A stretch of DNA of 46,995 nt from a virus, in IMG/VR virus record IMGVR_UViG_3300034418_011075, positions 1 to 46,995 of that record, one strand, 5' to 3'. Shown here piece by piece: positions 26,516 through 34,964 of the stretch (the stretch's first letter is position 1; each line of letters opens with the position of its first letter). A program made the position numbers and the translations under genes. The notes beneath the pieces are model-generated. The model saw nothing but the letters and a program-made list of their open reading frames with translations, was not told where the DNA came from and searched no databases.

Positions 26516-26784
26516 TTTCTGTATCTCGCTGTTTTCTTTTTAATATTCTTAGGCTGTGATACAAACTGTTTTCCTTTTTTGTTACCTGCGGCTTTTGCTT
26601 TATTGGTTGCTCTTTTTTCCCCTGCACTTAGGTTATCCCAAGCAGCTTTAGGAAGATATCTTTTCTTACCCTTTGACTTTACTTCTTTACTCTTACCTTT
26701 CTTTTTGTTAGCATGGGTACCTGAGGTCATCCATTTCTGACCTGTCCACTTCTTTAAAGACTTCTGTGATTTCTTAAGAGCCAT
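26512..26784 (-). CDS. Lysine-rich protein, DUF5872-like (90 residues)
   Basis: Start taken at the ATG at 26784, which overlaps the previous stop (TAATG); the upstream ATG at 26799 is inside the earlier gene. The sequence KKWTGQKWMTSGT, KGKKRYLPKAAWDNLS and ATNKAKAAGNKKGKQF matches my memory of the DUF5872 family, found in phages and large eukaryotic viruses. Extremely basic. Probably binds packaged DNA; the family assignment is from memory. Confidence 0.72.
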   Translation of the reverse strand: MALKKSQKSLKKWTGQKWMTSGTHANKKKGKSKEVKSKGKKRYLPKAAWDNLSAGEKRATNKAKAAGNKKGKQFVSQPKNIKKKTARYRK

Positions 26785-27092
26785 TACCCTTTCTTCCACT
26801 TTTTACTTGGAGACTTGGTTTTACTTGGACTCCACTTTACTTTATCAGCCCAGTAAGCAGCACTCATCTTGCCTTTAGAGATATTTTTAGCATGCCTGCT
26901 TTTAAATGCCTTTCTCTGCCCAACTGTCTGGTTGGTCTTCACACCTTGCTGACCAAAACGAATGGTCTTTACCTTATCTCCCTGTTTGGCCACTACGATG
27001 TGTGACTTCTTAGGATGGCCTGGAGTTCTTTTAGGTTTGTTGTAACCTGATACTCCGGCTCTTGCTAATCTTGGATCTTTCTTACTAGCCAT
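26784..27092 (-). CDS. Lysine-rich protein, DUF6321-like (102 residues)
   Basis: Start taken at the ATG at 27092, in TAATG with the stop of the previous gene. Residues around KQGDKVKTIRFGQQGV, RKAFKSRHAKNI and MSAAYWADKVKWSP resemble the DUF6321 family as I recall it, also shared between phages and large eukaryotic viruses. Basic, no membrane segment. First of the six-gene lysine-rich run; function unknown, DNA binding inferred. Confidence 0.72.
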   Translation of the reverse strand: MASKKDPRLARAGVSGYNKPKRTPGHPKKSHIVVAKQGDKVKTIRFGQQGVKTNQTVGQRKAFKSRHAKNISKGKMSAAYWADKVKWSPSKTKSPSKKWKKG

Positions 27093-27835
27093 TATACTAT
27101 TCCTCTTCTTAGACATCTAACGTACCAACCGTTGACAGCAACACTGCAGTTAGCATCTGCTGTTATCTTGAACTGACCTCCGTTATTCAGTGTGTTCGTA
27201 TCACCGATGTATATTGAGTTAAAACTTGTTATCTGATGATTTCCAGATGACTTGAAATTATGCTCCTGTATAAAAGGTATTGAATAAGCACCTGCTCCTG
27301 TTCCTAAATGCAAAAAAACGTCTATACCTGTATTTGACGATAGTGTTTTAACAATAATATCAAGTCTGATATCAACCATATCACCTACTTTGAGGTCTGA
27401 CCAATCAAAGTTATTAGTGCTTGGATCCCAAAGTCTGTCAACTCCTTCAGGCAGGAACTGAGTATTGGTGTAAGCACCAAGGGTATCATTTGTTATTACT
27501 ACTGCCGCACCTCCACCAGTAACACTTATTGCTCCTAATGGTTGAGATGTAGCAAAATCATTGTAATCTGCAAAGCCTCCTGATATATTATCATTATCAC
27601 CTTCAAGTGTCAAATAAGACTTGATAGTAGTGACAAGATCATACACCCCATTGACAGATGGATCATCTATCTGAGTAGAGTCTGCTCTGAGTATCTCTTC
27701 ATTATCATCAAGAATGACCACCTCACCTGCCTCAGCTATTACACTTAGGTTTTCTTTAGGGTAATAATTGATGTTCTTCTCAACCGTATCGTAGATGAGA
27801 AGTTCAGTGGCTTTATTTTCTATCCTAAAACCCAT
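27092..27835 (-). CDS. Beta-rich appendage/fibre protein, unknown
   Basis: A 247-residue protein beginning MGFRIENKATELLIYD. It is dominated by beta-type sequence (Val, Thr, Asn, Asp, Gly) with no cysteines until near the C-terminus (NCSVAVNGWYVRCLRR). A jelly-roll-like C-terminal domain is plausible from its alternating hydrophobic pattern. It is joined by TAATG to the 327-residue fibre before it. Probably part of the same appendage. Confidence 0.65.
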   Translation of the reverse strand: MGFRIENKATELLIYDTVEKNINYYPKENLSVIAEAGEVVILDDNEEILRADSTQIDDPSVNGVYDLVTTIKSYLTLEGDNDNISGGFADYNDFATSQPLGAISVTGGGAAVVITNDTLGAYTNTQFLPEGVDRLWDPSTNNFDWSDLKVGDMVDIRLDIIVKTLSSNTGIDVFLHLGTGAGAYSIPFIQEHNFKSSGNHQITSFNSIYIGDTNTLNNGGQFKITADANCSVAVNGWYVRCLRRGIV

Positions 27836-28818
27836 TAGGCAGTAATAGTGTAGCAGATAGTAATATCAACTATACATGCCTCTGGAGTTGTTTTAGATGT
27901 TTCCAGAGTTATGAACTCAGTTGCTCCTGAGTTTGTAAAAGTATTATTTGCTGTAGGTGTCACGGTCACTACATTGCCTAAAAGTAATGCAGTTGTAATA
28001 TCTATCTGACTTCCGGTCATCAAAGTACTTGCGTTATTCTTTGCGACTACAGTAAAGGTGTCAGTGGCAGGTACCTGCTTAACAGTAGCATATATTGCAT
28101 TTACTGTACAGCTTCCTCCATTAGGTAGACACATGGGATATTTGATGGCCCCTATCTTGCTTGCAGAGTCTCCTTCAAGTTGTACAGTGAACTGTCTTTG
28201 ATTTACACCTGCTGATGATTTTAAAGGAGTAACAGTTCCTGCCGGAATAGTAGCTGCTCCTGTAGAAGCTAAAGACAGATCTCCTGAAACTGCAACTGAA
28301 ACTACATCTGTTCCGTCACCTACAAGTATCTGTCCTGATGTCTTTGCGTCAAGGTCTGTAGGAGCATCAGAAGCACCTCCTACCTTGATACTTCCTCTTG
28401 TTATGTTGGCGAGTTTAGCATTGGTAATGGCATCGTCTGCAATATCAGGAGTATCTATCTCTCCCAACTCAAATGGAGCTGAAGCTTCTTCCAGTACACT
28501 TACTATCCAAGCAGATCCGTCATAAAAACATTCTATGATGAAGTTGGTAGCTTTTAGTATTTCAGAAGGTATTGCAAGTACTCCGAACACGGTTACTCCT
28601 GTCAAAGCAGGTACTGTAAGATTTGCATCCCAATAGATACGTACTTTCTGACCTGCTGTAGGAGTTCCTCCTGCAACTATCTGCATTATCCCTGCAAGAG
28701 TGACCGTCCCAGTGATAAGATGATCTTCGTAAACGATCTCAGGTGACGATGTTGCAAGATCTACAGGAATAGTAACTGTTCCTACAGAGATAGCATTATG
28801 TGTTTTAAATGTAGCCAT
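27835..28818 (-). CDS. Tail or head fibre protein
   Basis: A 327-residue protein. The N-terminal ~120 residues form a Thr/Val/Gly-rich beta domain (TVTIPVDLATSS, GTVTLAGIMQIV). A stalk-like region follows with IADDAITNAKLANITRG and GQILVGDGTDVVSV, both common in trimeric phage fibre shafts. The C-terminal ~110 residues are beta-rich with two cysteines in CLPNGGSC. It starts one base after the collagen-like gene's stop. A host-binding or capsid-fibre role is likely. Confidence 0.72.
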   Translation of the reverse strand: MATFKTHNAISVGTVTIPVDLATSSPEIVYEDHLITGTVTLAGIMQIVAGGTPTAGQKVRIYWDANLTVPALTGVTVFGVLAIPSEILKATNFIIECFYDGSAWIVSVLEEASAPFELGEIDTPDIADDAITNAKLANITRGSIKVGGASDAPTDLDAKTSGQILVGDGTDVVSVAVSGDLSLASTGAATIPAGTVTPLKSSAGVNQRQFTVQLEGDSASKIGAIKYPMCLPNGGSCTVNAIYATVKQVPATDTFTVVAKNNASTLMTGSQIDITTALLLGNVVTVTPTANNTFTNSGATEFITLETSKTTPEACIVDITICYTITA

Positions 28819-28819
28819 A

Positions 28820-29518
28820 TTATGCCTTTTTTAGAAGTTCAAGCTTAGCTGTCAATAATTTTACCGGCCTCAGCGCAGAATCCGTTTCCAAAAGAATATC
28901 CACATCAAAGTCATTGGCCAAGTTGACAGCCATGGTCTGAGAGGTTTTGAATACGTTTCCTAAGTTATTTGCCATGGGTACTATTACTTCAGAAGAGTAA
29001 TCAGAGTATCCTGGCTGTACCTGATATGTCTGTAAATGAGATTCTATTCTAAGGCCTATTGAAGAGAATCTGACAATATCCAAAGTGATCCTGTAAGAAA
29101 ATGGACCCTTTACCTTTATGTTAGGATAGTCAAACAATCCTGTGCCGAGTCCTATCTGAACGTCAGTCCCATCTACTTGAATCTTCATACCGGTAAGAGA
29201 AAGATCACTCAGAGTAGGAAGAGTAAGAGCTGTAAGTCTCAATGTATCTCCATCAGTATCCAAAGTACCTCCGGTCACTGTCCATGTTTCCGGTAAAGCT
29301 GTAGCATAGCTTAGATCAGTTATTTCCTGATCTTCTTCTAGAGTATAGAGAATTGATGTACCATCATCTCCTGGAGGGCCTGCTACAGTACTGGCAGCTC
29401 CTGCCGGTCCTTCTGGACCTTGTGGTCCTACTGGGCCTTGCGCCCCGGTCGTGCCTTTTGGTCCTGCCGGTCCCTGCTGAAGTTGGACTGATCCTAAACA
29501 ATCATTACATTCACTCAT
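28820..29518 (-). CDS. Collagen-like repeat protein (fibre component)
   Basis: A 232-residue protein. After a short N-terminal piece with CNDC, residues 16-39 are eight uninterrupted Gly-X-Y triplets ([16 protein letters not shown] and on), and another GPPGDDG follows at about 47-53. These would form a short collagen-like trimer stalk. The remaining ~170 residues are a beta-rich globular part. Such layouts are typical of fibres or capsid decorations in which the collagen part sets trimerisation. Located between the 192-residue and 327-residue appendage genes. Confidence 0.78.
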   Translation of the reverse strand: MSECNDCLGSVQLQQGPAGPKGTTGAQGPVGPQGPEGPAGAASTVAGPPGDDGTSILYTLEEDQEITDLSYATALPETWTVTGGTLDTDGDTLRLTALTLPTLSDLSLTGMKIQVDGTDVQIGLGTGLFDYPNIKVKGPFSYRITLDIVRFSSIGLRIESHLQTYQVQPGYSDYSSEVIVPMANNLGNVFKTSQTMAVNLANDFDVDILLETDSALRPVKLLTAKLELLKKA

Positions 29519-29526
29519 CTCTGATA

Positions 29527-30105
29527 TTATTTACAACTACAGTCCTCCTCAGTGGCACACAATGCAGTGAGCTTGTCAAAGGCTGTCTTGGCTTTGTTAA
29601 AATTACATCCTCTGGCAGCATCCTCAAAGTCTTTTAAAAGGGCCCAGAGATAATTGGCAAAATTCAGTTTATCCGCATTCTTGCAAGGATCATTGCCATA
29701 CGCAACAATAGCTGCGTGAAGTCTTTTATGTACACAACACTTTAGGTCACAATAAACATAGAATTTTACTGTTTTCTCTGTAGTAGCTGCAGCTTCATCT
29801 GATCCTACAGTTATAACATAAGTTGCAGTGTACAACCCATCAGGCAATGTAAGAGGTATTTCCTCGTAAGTAAAATCTGCATACCAATCAACTGCGTTGG
29901 TCTGAGATGTGATGTCTTCAGTATGTACAATACCTGTAGAATCTTTGATAATGATAGACGCATCGGTCACATCTGTCCTATCACTGTTAGGAGTGCCCCA
30001 ACCTCCAGTATTGCTGGCCGAGTATCCTCCAGTAATATCAGTAACAGATAGGACATTACAGTTATCCTTTGTACATACCGATAGATTTAATGTAGGTAAG
30101 GGCAT
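29527..30105 (-). CDS. Structural protein with beta N-terminal and Cys-rich helical C-terminal part
   Basis: A 192-residue protein. Residues 1-120 are beta-rich with an Ig-like look (LPDGLYTATYVITVG, KTVKFYVYCDLKCC). The C-terminal ~70 residues are helical and Cys-rich (CKNADKLNFANYLW, then CNFNKAKTAFDKL, CATEEDCSCK). I recall similar two-part proteins in Bacteroidota phage tail-fibre regions, without a named function. It lies five bases after the 101-residue gene. Confidence 0.68.
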   Translation of the reverse strand: MPLPTLNLSVCTKDNCNVLSVTDITGGYSASNTGGWGTPNSDRTDVTDASIIIKDSTGIVHTEDITSQTNAVDWYADFTYEEIPLTLPDGLYTATYVITVGSDEAAATTEKTVKFYVYCDLKCCVHKRLHAAIVAYGNDPCKNADKLNFANYLWALLKDFEDAARGCNFNKAKTAFDKLTALCATEEDCSCK

Positions 30106-30110
30106 TTAAG

Positions 30111-30416
30111 TTAAATTTTACTTAATGATGATGATATGACAATTGAGCCTACTTTGGACTTCTTATCCTCAAGTATCTGCTGAACTTCAGCCTCAATAGC
30201 GTCAACGTCAACCTCTGCACGTATCCATGCCTTCACATCCTCCTCTTTCAGTTCACTGAACGGAATGAAGTCTGGTGAGTCAGGGTCTCCTTCAAGTGTG
30301 ACCTTACCTCTTTTGTTAGCGATAAGTCCACCTTCCTTTGCAATGACATTGAATCTGACCTCAAATACAAGGTCACTGTCTGCGTGTCTTTTGATCTTTT
30401 CTAATTTTAGTCTCAT
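30111..30416 (-). CDS. Small appendage-region protein, unknown
   Basis: A 101-residue protein, beta then helix: MRLKLEKIKRHADSDLVFEV, a strand with KRGKVTLEGD, and helices around EEDVKAWIRAEVDVDAIEAE. It overlaps the stop of the duplicated fibre gene (ATGA at 30413-30416). Similar small proteins commonly accompany fibre genes in Bacteroidota phages, perhaps as assembly factors. No defined family named here. Confidence 0.65.
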   Translation of the reverse strand: MRLKLEKIKRHADSDLVFEVRFNVIAKEGGLIANKRGKVTLEGDPDSPDFIPFSELKEEDVKAWIRAEVDVDAIEAEVQQILEDKKSKVGSIVISSSLSKI

Positions 30417-31855
30417 GTCAGTCTTATTCTTATGGTTCCTGAGTTATGGTAAATACCGCCTACAGGTACTCCTCCTGTAGCGGCAGCCGCATCATCTGCG
30501 TAGTCAAGTGCTGGTATCGTCTCTGATACAAGGTAGTCATTGAAGAACTCAAGTATAGCGTCTCCATTGTTGTCTTCAATTCTAATTACCGATGCCGTGT
30601 TATCTGATAGGTCGTTTGCAATTACGAATCCATTTGCTGAATCGTACAATTCCATACTGATAACTTCTCCAGAACTATTTGTCTTTGTGGCAACATTGTA
30701 AAACGGGGTTGAATCACCTATCCCAAGTTCATGCCCCATATAGGTCTTATCCCCAGAGACAGTGTCAATGAAATTCCCCCTTAAAGAGAAGTTTCTTGTA
30801 AGTGATCCTCCTACACCAGTATTATCTACTATCACGCTACCGTGAAAAAGTGAAGACCCTGAGTAGTCACCGCTATTGACCTCGTATATTGTCCCTGCAA
30901 TTGAAGACGGAACAGATACACCAAGCCCAACAAGCTCTGTTTCACCGTCAAAAATACCCTTAGAGATCGTGACATCACTACCTTCGTATTTACTACCGAT
31001 AAAGTCACCAGAAAAATCTGTATCAATGAACCCTCCAAATGCGGGTATGTATTGAAATCCGAAAGGTGATTCTAAGTCATTATCCGTCACATAACTGAGC
31101 GTGTCTGTAAAGTCAATTGTGAGATCACTGAGCGTTACACCATCATTTTTTACTTCAAGCCTTGCATCTCCGTTATTGTCTTCTATCCTTAATACTGATG
31201 CTGTATTGTCGGCAAGATCGTTTGATAATTTAAAACCCGATTCTGAATCTAAAACTTCAAGCTTTACTGTTTCTCCAGAATTATTTGTTTTTGTTATTTC
31301 GTATGAAGAGGCTGAGGAGTCTATAAGGTAACCATCAATTATCTCGGTAACATCTCCAGAAGAAGGGTCTACGAATATGGATTCCCTAAAATTCAAAAAC
31401 CTTTCGTCACCACCGAGTAGAGTATCGTCAGAATATTTTATGAGATTTGAAAGTGATGATCCAGAAAGGTCTCCAGATGTTATTTTCAATAACTGACCAG
31501 AAAGCTGATCAGGAAATGAAAGTCCGATAGGGTCTATTTCAGTTTCTCCATCACCGATAATATTGAAAATGGAATGATTGTCAGATGTAATTACTGACCC
31601 CAAAACATCTCCAGTAAATACAAGGTTCTGCCACGACCCTAAAAACTCTTTACCAACATTGATCTCATAATCCTCTTCAGTCAAATAACTGAGCGTGTCT
31701 GTGAAGTCAAAGTTTTTTGGATGAATATCATCTAACCCCTCAATCTTTTCCAAGGCATCTACAAGCTCATTGAACTGTTTAGAGTAGACTCTCAATCCAT
31801 TATCATTGGTACCCGGTAAGTGATTCTGTCCTGTTATTTTTTTAAATAATCCCAT
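30413..31855 (-). CDS. Tail fibre/appendage protein with two tandem ~200-residue repeats
   Basis: A 480-residue protein. A short N-terminal head (MGLFKKITGQNHLPG, then a helix) precedes two copies of one module, roughly residues 47-235 and 245-440. Each opens with FTDTLSY(L/V)T, contains DGETE, SGD.SGSSL, TK(T)NSSGE or NNSGE, and ends in (N)DL(A/S)DNTASV(L/I)RIEDNNGDA. The C-terminus (GGVPVGGIYHNSGTIRIR) is like a terminal motif on many phage fibre proteins. The gene begins right after a strong terminator, so it needs its own promoter or read-through. A host-contact role is likely. Confidence 0.75.
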   Translation of the reverse strand: MGLFKKITGQNHLPGTNDNGLRVYSKQFNELVDALEKIEGLDDIHPKNFDFTDTLSYLTEEDYEINVGKEFLGSWQNLVFTGDVLGSVITSDNHSIFNIIGDGETEIDPIGLSFPDQLSGQLLKITSGDLSGSSLSNLIKYSDDTLLGGDERFLNFRESIFVDPSSGDVTEIIDGYLIDSSASSYEITKTNNSGETVKLEVLDSESGFKLSNDLADNTASVLRIEDNNGDARLEVKNDGVTLSDLTIDFTDTLSYVTDNDLESPFGFQYIPAFGGFIDTDFSGDFIGSKYEGSDVTISKGIFDGETELVGLGVSVPSSIAGTIYEVNSGDYSGSSLFHGSVIVDNTGVGGSLTRNFSLRGNFIDTVSGDKTYMGHELGIGDSTPFYNVATKTNSSGEVISMELYDSANGFVIANDLSDNTASVIRIEDNNGDAILEFFNDYLVSETIPALDYADDAAAATGGVPVGGIYHNSGTIRIRLT

Positions 31856-31867
31856 GTGCTTGTTAAG

Positions 31868-31910
31868 ATAAAAATAGTATCTGATAGGGAGTTACGGCTC
31901 CCCATCAGAT
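31868..31910 (-). terminator. Rho-independent terminator after the 423-residue gene
   Basis: Arms ATCTGAT (31879-31885) and ATCAGAT (31904-31910) enclose GGGAG/CTCCC around a six-base loop, giving a 12-bp stem with one mismatch. On the minus strand it is followed after a few bases by a run of five T. It sits 15 bases past the stop at 31925, so it ends transcription of that gene. Confidence 0.85.
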
Positions 31911-31924
31911 CTATTTAAAGGTTA

Positions 31925-33196
31925 TTAGGCAATAGTAATAGTTGATCCCAAAAGAACGGTCAACACAGCACCTAAACTGTTAGGAGTAGCTGTAACAGCA
32001 AATGCTGGAGCAGTCTCTGGAATAGCAACAATTACTTGTTTAGGAGATACTTCGTTAGTGAAACTTCCAGTCACAATAGAGTTTTGATGTTTGAAAGTGA
32101 TCACCTGATAAGCTCCACCTGCAACTGCAGGATCTGCAACCAAGATAGGCTGGTAGATGTTAGGTGCCCCCATTCTGTAGATCTCACCTTGGAATCCTTT
32201 CAAGAAGTGCTCCAAAGAAGCAATGGACTCGTAAGTACCTACACCTGGACTTCCAGCAACTTCTCCAAGAAGAGTAGATCCGAAGTTCTCAAGTTGAGTT
32301 TCCCAACGAGCGATCTTGTACTTGTAATCAGGATATCCAAAGCTAAGGTCAGCTCCTGTAAGAACAACTCCCCAATCCGCAAGGTTACCTGCTGCTGCAG
32401 GAATTACTTGAGTGTAGCTAGAACCTGTTACACGATCTCCTCCTTCAACTTGAACAGGACGATCAAGAGTAATTTCACCTCCTGAAATTGCAACAATTTT
32501 GTAAACATCAGATGTTAAAGAAACTGCACCGGTAGCTGTAGCTCCAATTCTAACAAAATCTCCAACAACTGGAGAAGTACCCGTGTTATAAGTAGGAGTA
32601 GCATCCGCGTTCTGAATCTTAGTAGATCCTTTTACAACACTTACTGTTTCATCAAAATCAAATGCAGCAGCTAGTGCTTCAGAACAAATAGCTTTAAAAG
32701 TGATAAACTTCTCAGCTTCACGTAGGAAGTTGTTGATCAAAGAAGATGTAAGACCAAGAGAGATGTCAGCTTGACCAGAACTTGAAACTGACTTGAACAC
32801 ACCATGCTTGATCTTCTGACCATCAGACTCTGCAGAAAGCAATTCCTGAACATACAGACGAATGTAGTAAAGGTTGTTTGCAACTACATCGATAGAACCT
32901 GAAGTACCATCAAAACCAATGCTGGTAACTTGGTTCACTCGTGCAGCACCTGCAGCAGAGTTTACATTGGATATACTACTTACTTCAATGAGGTCAGAGA
33001 ACAAAGGATTCTGTCCTGCACGTCCAAGTACCAACTTGAACTTGTCAGTAGTAGCAGCACTCGCAGTGGTGACCCGAGCTCCTTGCTCATCCAATACAAT
33101 GATCTCACCATCGTTAGGAACCACTCCTGTAGAAAGAGCAGCAACATTAGCTCCGATAAAGATCTCTTGAGCGTTTTTAATTTGACTTGTAGCCAT
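31925..33196 (-). CDS. Probably abundant structural protein (423 residues), isolated transcription unit
   Basis: A protein rich in Ala, Ser, Thr, Val and Gly. The N-terminal part (GANVAALSTGVVPNDGEI) and later beta-rich segments (DFVRIGATATGAVSL, GGEITLDRPVQVEGG) suggest a virion structural protein with several beta domains; the end is a hydrophobic strand (AVLTVLLGSTITIA). I cannot assign a family with confidence; a tail, neck or second shell component is possible. Unlike its neighbours it is separated by 153 bases upstream, with a structured leader, and by a strong terminator downstream. That implies separate, probably high-level late expression. Confidence 0.78.
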   Translation of the reverse strand: MATSQIKNAQEIFIGANVAALSTGVVPNDGEIIVLDEQGARVTTASAATTDKFKLVLGRAGQNPLFSDLIEVSSISNVNSAAGAARVNQVTSIGFDGTSGSIDVVANNLYYIRLYVQELLSAESDGQKIKHGVFKSVSSSGQADISLGLTSSLINNFLREAEKFITFKAICSEALAAAFDFDETVSVVKGSTKIQNADATPTYNTGTSPVVGDFVRIGATATGAVSLTSDVYKIVAISGGEITLDRPVQVEGGDRVTGSSYTQVIPAAAGNLADWGVVLTGADLSFGYPDYKYKIARWETQLENFGSTLLGEVAGSPGVGTYESIASLEHFLKGFQGEIYRMGAPNIYQPILVADPAVAGGAYQVITFKHQNSIVTGSFTNEVSPKQVIVAIPETAPAFAVTATPNSLGAVLTVLLGSTITIA

Positions 33197-33231
33197 TTTA
33201 ATTAAAGATTTAGGTTAAAAAATAATGGGAC

Positions 33232-33299
33232 ATGAGCGTCATCTGTTTCTCTATGTGACGGATTCCCAATTCCACCTTTCTTGTATAGGAAACGCTCAT
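33232..33299 (-). promoter_or_regulatory. Structured leader upstream of the 423-residue gene
   Basis: In the 153-base gap before the gene an eight-base perfect inverted repeat (ATGAGCGT at 33232-33239, ACGCTCAT at 33292-33299) encloses about 50 bases. One arm overlaps a competing short stem (33237-33241 with 33256-33260). No clear TAnnTTTG promoter was found in this gap. It may be an untranslated leader hairpin that protects or regulates a monocistronic transcript. Confidence 0.5.
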
Positions 33300-33349
33300 C
33301 GGCAGCTATGTAACAACATTTTAACATCAGATTGCCTTTTTTAATAAAA

Positions 33350-34078
33350 CTATTCTACGACACGACTTTCTTTGAATACATGCGTTTGGAATCGTGGCTG
33401 TCTTGCAGCTTCCAGCATGTATTGCACGGCCATGTCAGCTATTTGTCTATGAGTTGATGGGTCCAGTTCGCAGAAACCTGTAAGATTGGTTGCATCAGTA
33501 ATATCTATTTCTTTAGGGTACTTTATGTATGATACGTGATATGTATTAAAGGTTGTGTTGTCTCCAAGTATCAGTTCATGTCTTTTACTTGTACCTGTTA
33601 CTGGAGCAGAATCCAATGCCCTACTTGCATCCATTCTCCAGACAAGTGTATTGTCCGGTCTTTTGTAAGGATTCTTTCTGTTGGCATTGTAATAATCCTC
33701 TCTGATGGGTTTGACCGATACCCTTTCGGATACGGTCTCCCCACAAGAGGTAAAAGAAATTGTAGCCTCTTCGTTGATAGTGTACAGATACTCAGTTGGC
33801 AACTGTACGAAAAGACTGTTAGAACCATGATTACCTGGAGTAGTTCCTGAAATATCAGCAAACCTTTTAAGCTCTGACAGATCCTTTGATCTTTTCTCAG
33901 TCTCTTCAAAGCCTACTCTCCCTAGGTTTGACATACCGTTGTACAGAGACTTTACGAAGTCCTCCTGAGCTGCGTTGAGGAACAGATTGATATCCGCATC
34001 CTCATATCCAGGTGCAGCAAAGTTGGATATTGAATCGTAAGTTACAAGTACGTAGTCTCTGAACTCGGTAGTTGTCAT
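33350..34078 (-). CDS. Probable head-completion/neck protein
   Basis: A 242-residue protein starting MTTTEFRDYVLVTYDSI. The N-terminal helices (DADINLFLNAAQEDFVKSLY) followed by a beta-rich middle resemble adaptor proteins encoded just downstream of capsid genes in podoviruses and crAss-like phages. The C-terminus is helical (HRQIADMAVQYMLEAARQ). Its TAG stop lies at the beginning of the 153-base gap. It shares one base with the gene upstream. Function by context. Confidence 0.62.
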   Translation of the reverse strand: MTTTEFRDYVLVTYDSISNFAAPGYEDADINLFLNAAQEDFVKSLYNGMSNLGRVGFEETEKRSKDLSELKRFADISGTTPGNHGSNSLFVQLPTEYLYTINEEATISFTSCGETVSERVSVKPIREDYYNANRKNPYKRPDNTLVWRMDASRALDSAPVTGTSKRHELILGDNTTFNTYHVSYIKYPKEIDITDATNLTGFCELDPSTHRQIADMAVQYMLEAARQPRFQTHVFKESRVVE

Positions 34079-34941
34079 CAGTCTTCCATTGCATCAACCT
34101 TCTTCTCGATAACAAGTCTAAGGTCTTGGTTCTTTTTGTTGTTAAGGAACTCTACAGCTTCTGCAAGATTGTTACCGATAAGATCACCTCCAGGAGTGTA
34201 ATATGCAATACCCTGCTTACGTAGAGCTTTTGCAGTGATAGCGTCCTGAATGAGGATCTTGGTCTCAAGGTCTTTATCTCTGACAGCATTGAGGAAAGCC
34301 TCCGGAGCATTGCTCAAAAGACGATTGGCCTCTGTCTGTAGGAACTCAAGTTTGGCATTCTTACCAACTTTCTTGCCTGTAGCCACCATAATGACATGAC
34401 GAAGTGATCTGAAGTCCTTCTTGATCGCACCATACTCAGTATAGGCTGCAAGCTTGGTATCAAGCTCATTCAACTGTTGTTGAGTTTCATGGTTCTCATC
34501 GACCAGTGCAAACTTCTGCGTCACTTTCGTTTCCCTTGGATCATCAGAAAGTGCAATACGATCCTTAACTGTAAGTAGGATCTTGTACTTCATGTAATCA
34601 TCAGGGCGTGATAGGTCAAGATACGTTACCTCATTCTTGAGACGGACCTTGGCCTTTTTCTTTGTGTAATAGTTCTTCTCTCTTGTTACAGAAAGTTCAT
34701 TGGGTTCAAAATCCATCCCGGAAGAGGGGCTCTCAAAGAAAGCCCGCTCTTCTGGTGTCAATGGATCTTTCATACGTCCCCTCTCATCGATAGGAACGCA
34801 TACTTCATAATAAGACTCTTTAAAAAGAAAGCTGGCCTCATGCTCCTTAGGTAGGAGTCCCCTCTTTCTTTTCAATGGCACGATCTTTACCTTCCGGTTA
34901 GGAAGCTTGAACTCTGCTATTGTTACATCCGTTTTGCTCAT
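34078..34941 (-). CDS. Capsid-proximal structural protein, unknown function
   Basis: A 287-residue protein, basic at the N-terminus (FKLPNRKVKIVPLKRKRG). There is a long mixed central part with Lys-rich YYTKKKAKVRLKN, and a helical C-terminal part ending in DLRLVIEKKVDAMED. It follows the major capsid gene at 23 bases and is coupled to the next gene. Equivalent positions in crAss-like genomes hold auxiliary capsid or vertex proteins; I cannot say which. No enzymatic motif. Confidence 0.62.
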   Translation of the reverse strand: MSKTDVTIAEFKLPNRKVKIVPLKRKRGLLPKEHEASFLFKESYYEVCVPIDERGRMKDPLTPEERAFFESPSSGMDFEPNELSVTREKNYYTKKKAKVRLKNEVTYLDLSRPDDYMKYKILLTVKDRIALSDDPRETKVTQKFALVDENHETQQQLNELDTKLAAYTEYGAIKKDFRSLRHVIMVATGKKVGKNAKLEFLQTEANRLLSNAPEAFLNAVRDKDLETKILIQDAITAKALRKQGIAYYTPGGDLIGNNLAEAVEFLNNKKNQDLRLVIEKKVDAMED

Positions 34942-34964
34942 CTCTTCTCAGATCTATTTATTGA

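Noticed and set aside
28820-29518. CRISPR or tandem DNA repeat in the GC-rich stretch of the collagen-like gene
   Set aside because: The repetition follows from Gly-X-Y codons in an intact reading frame and has no spacer structure.
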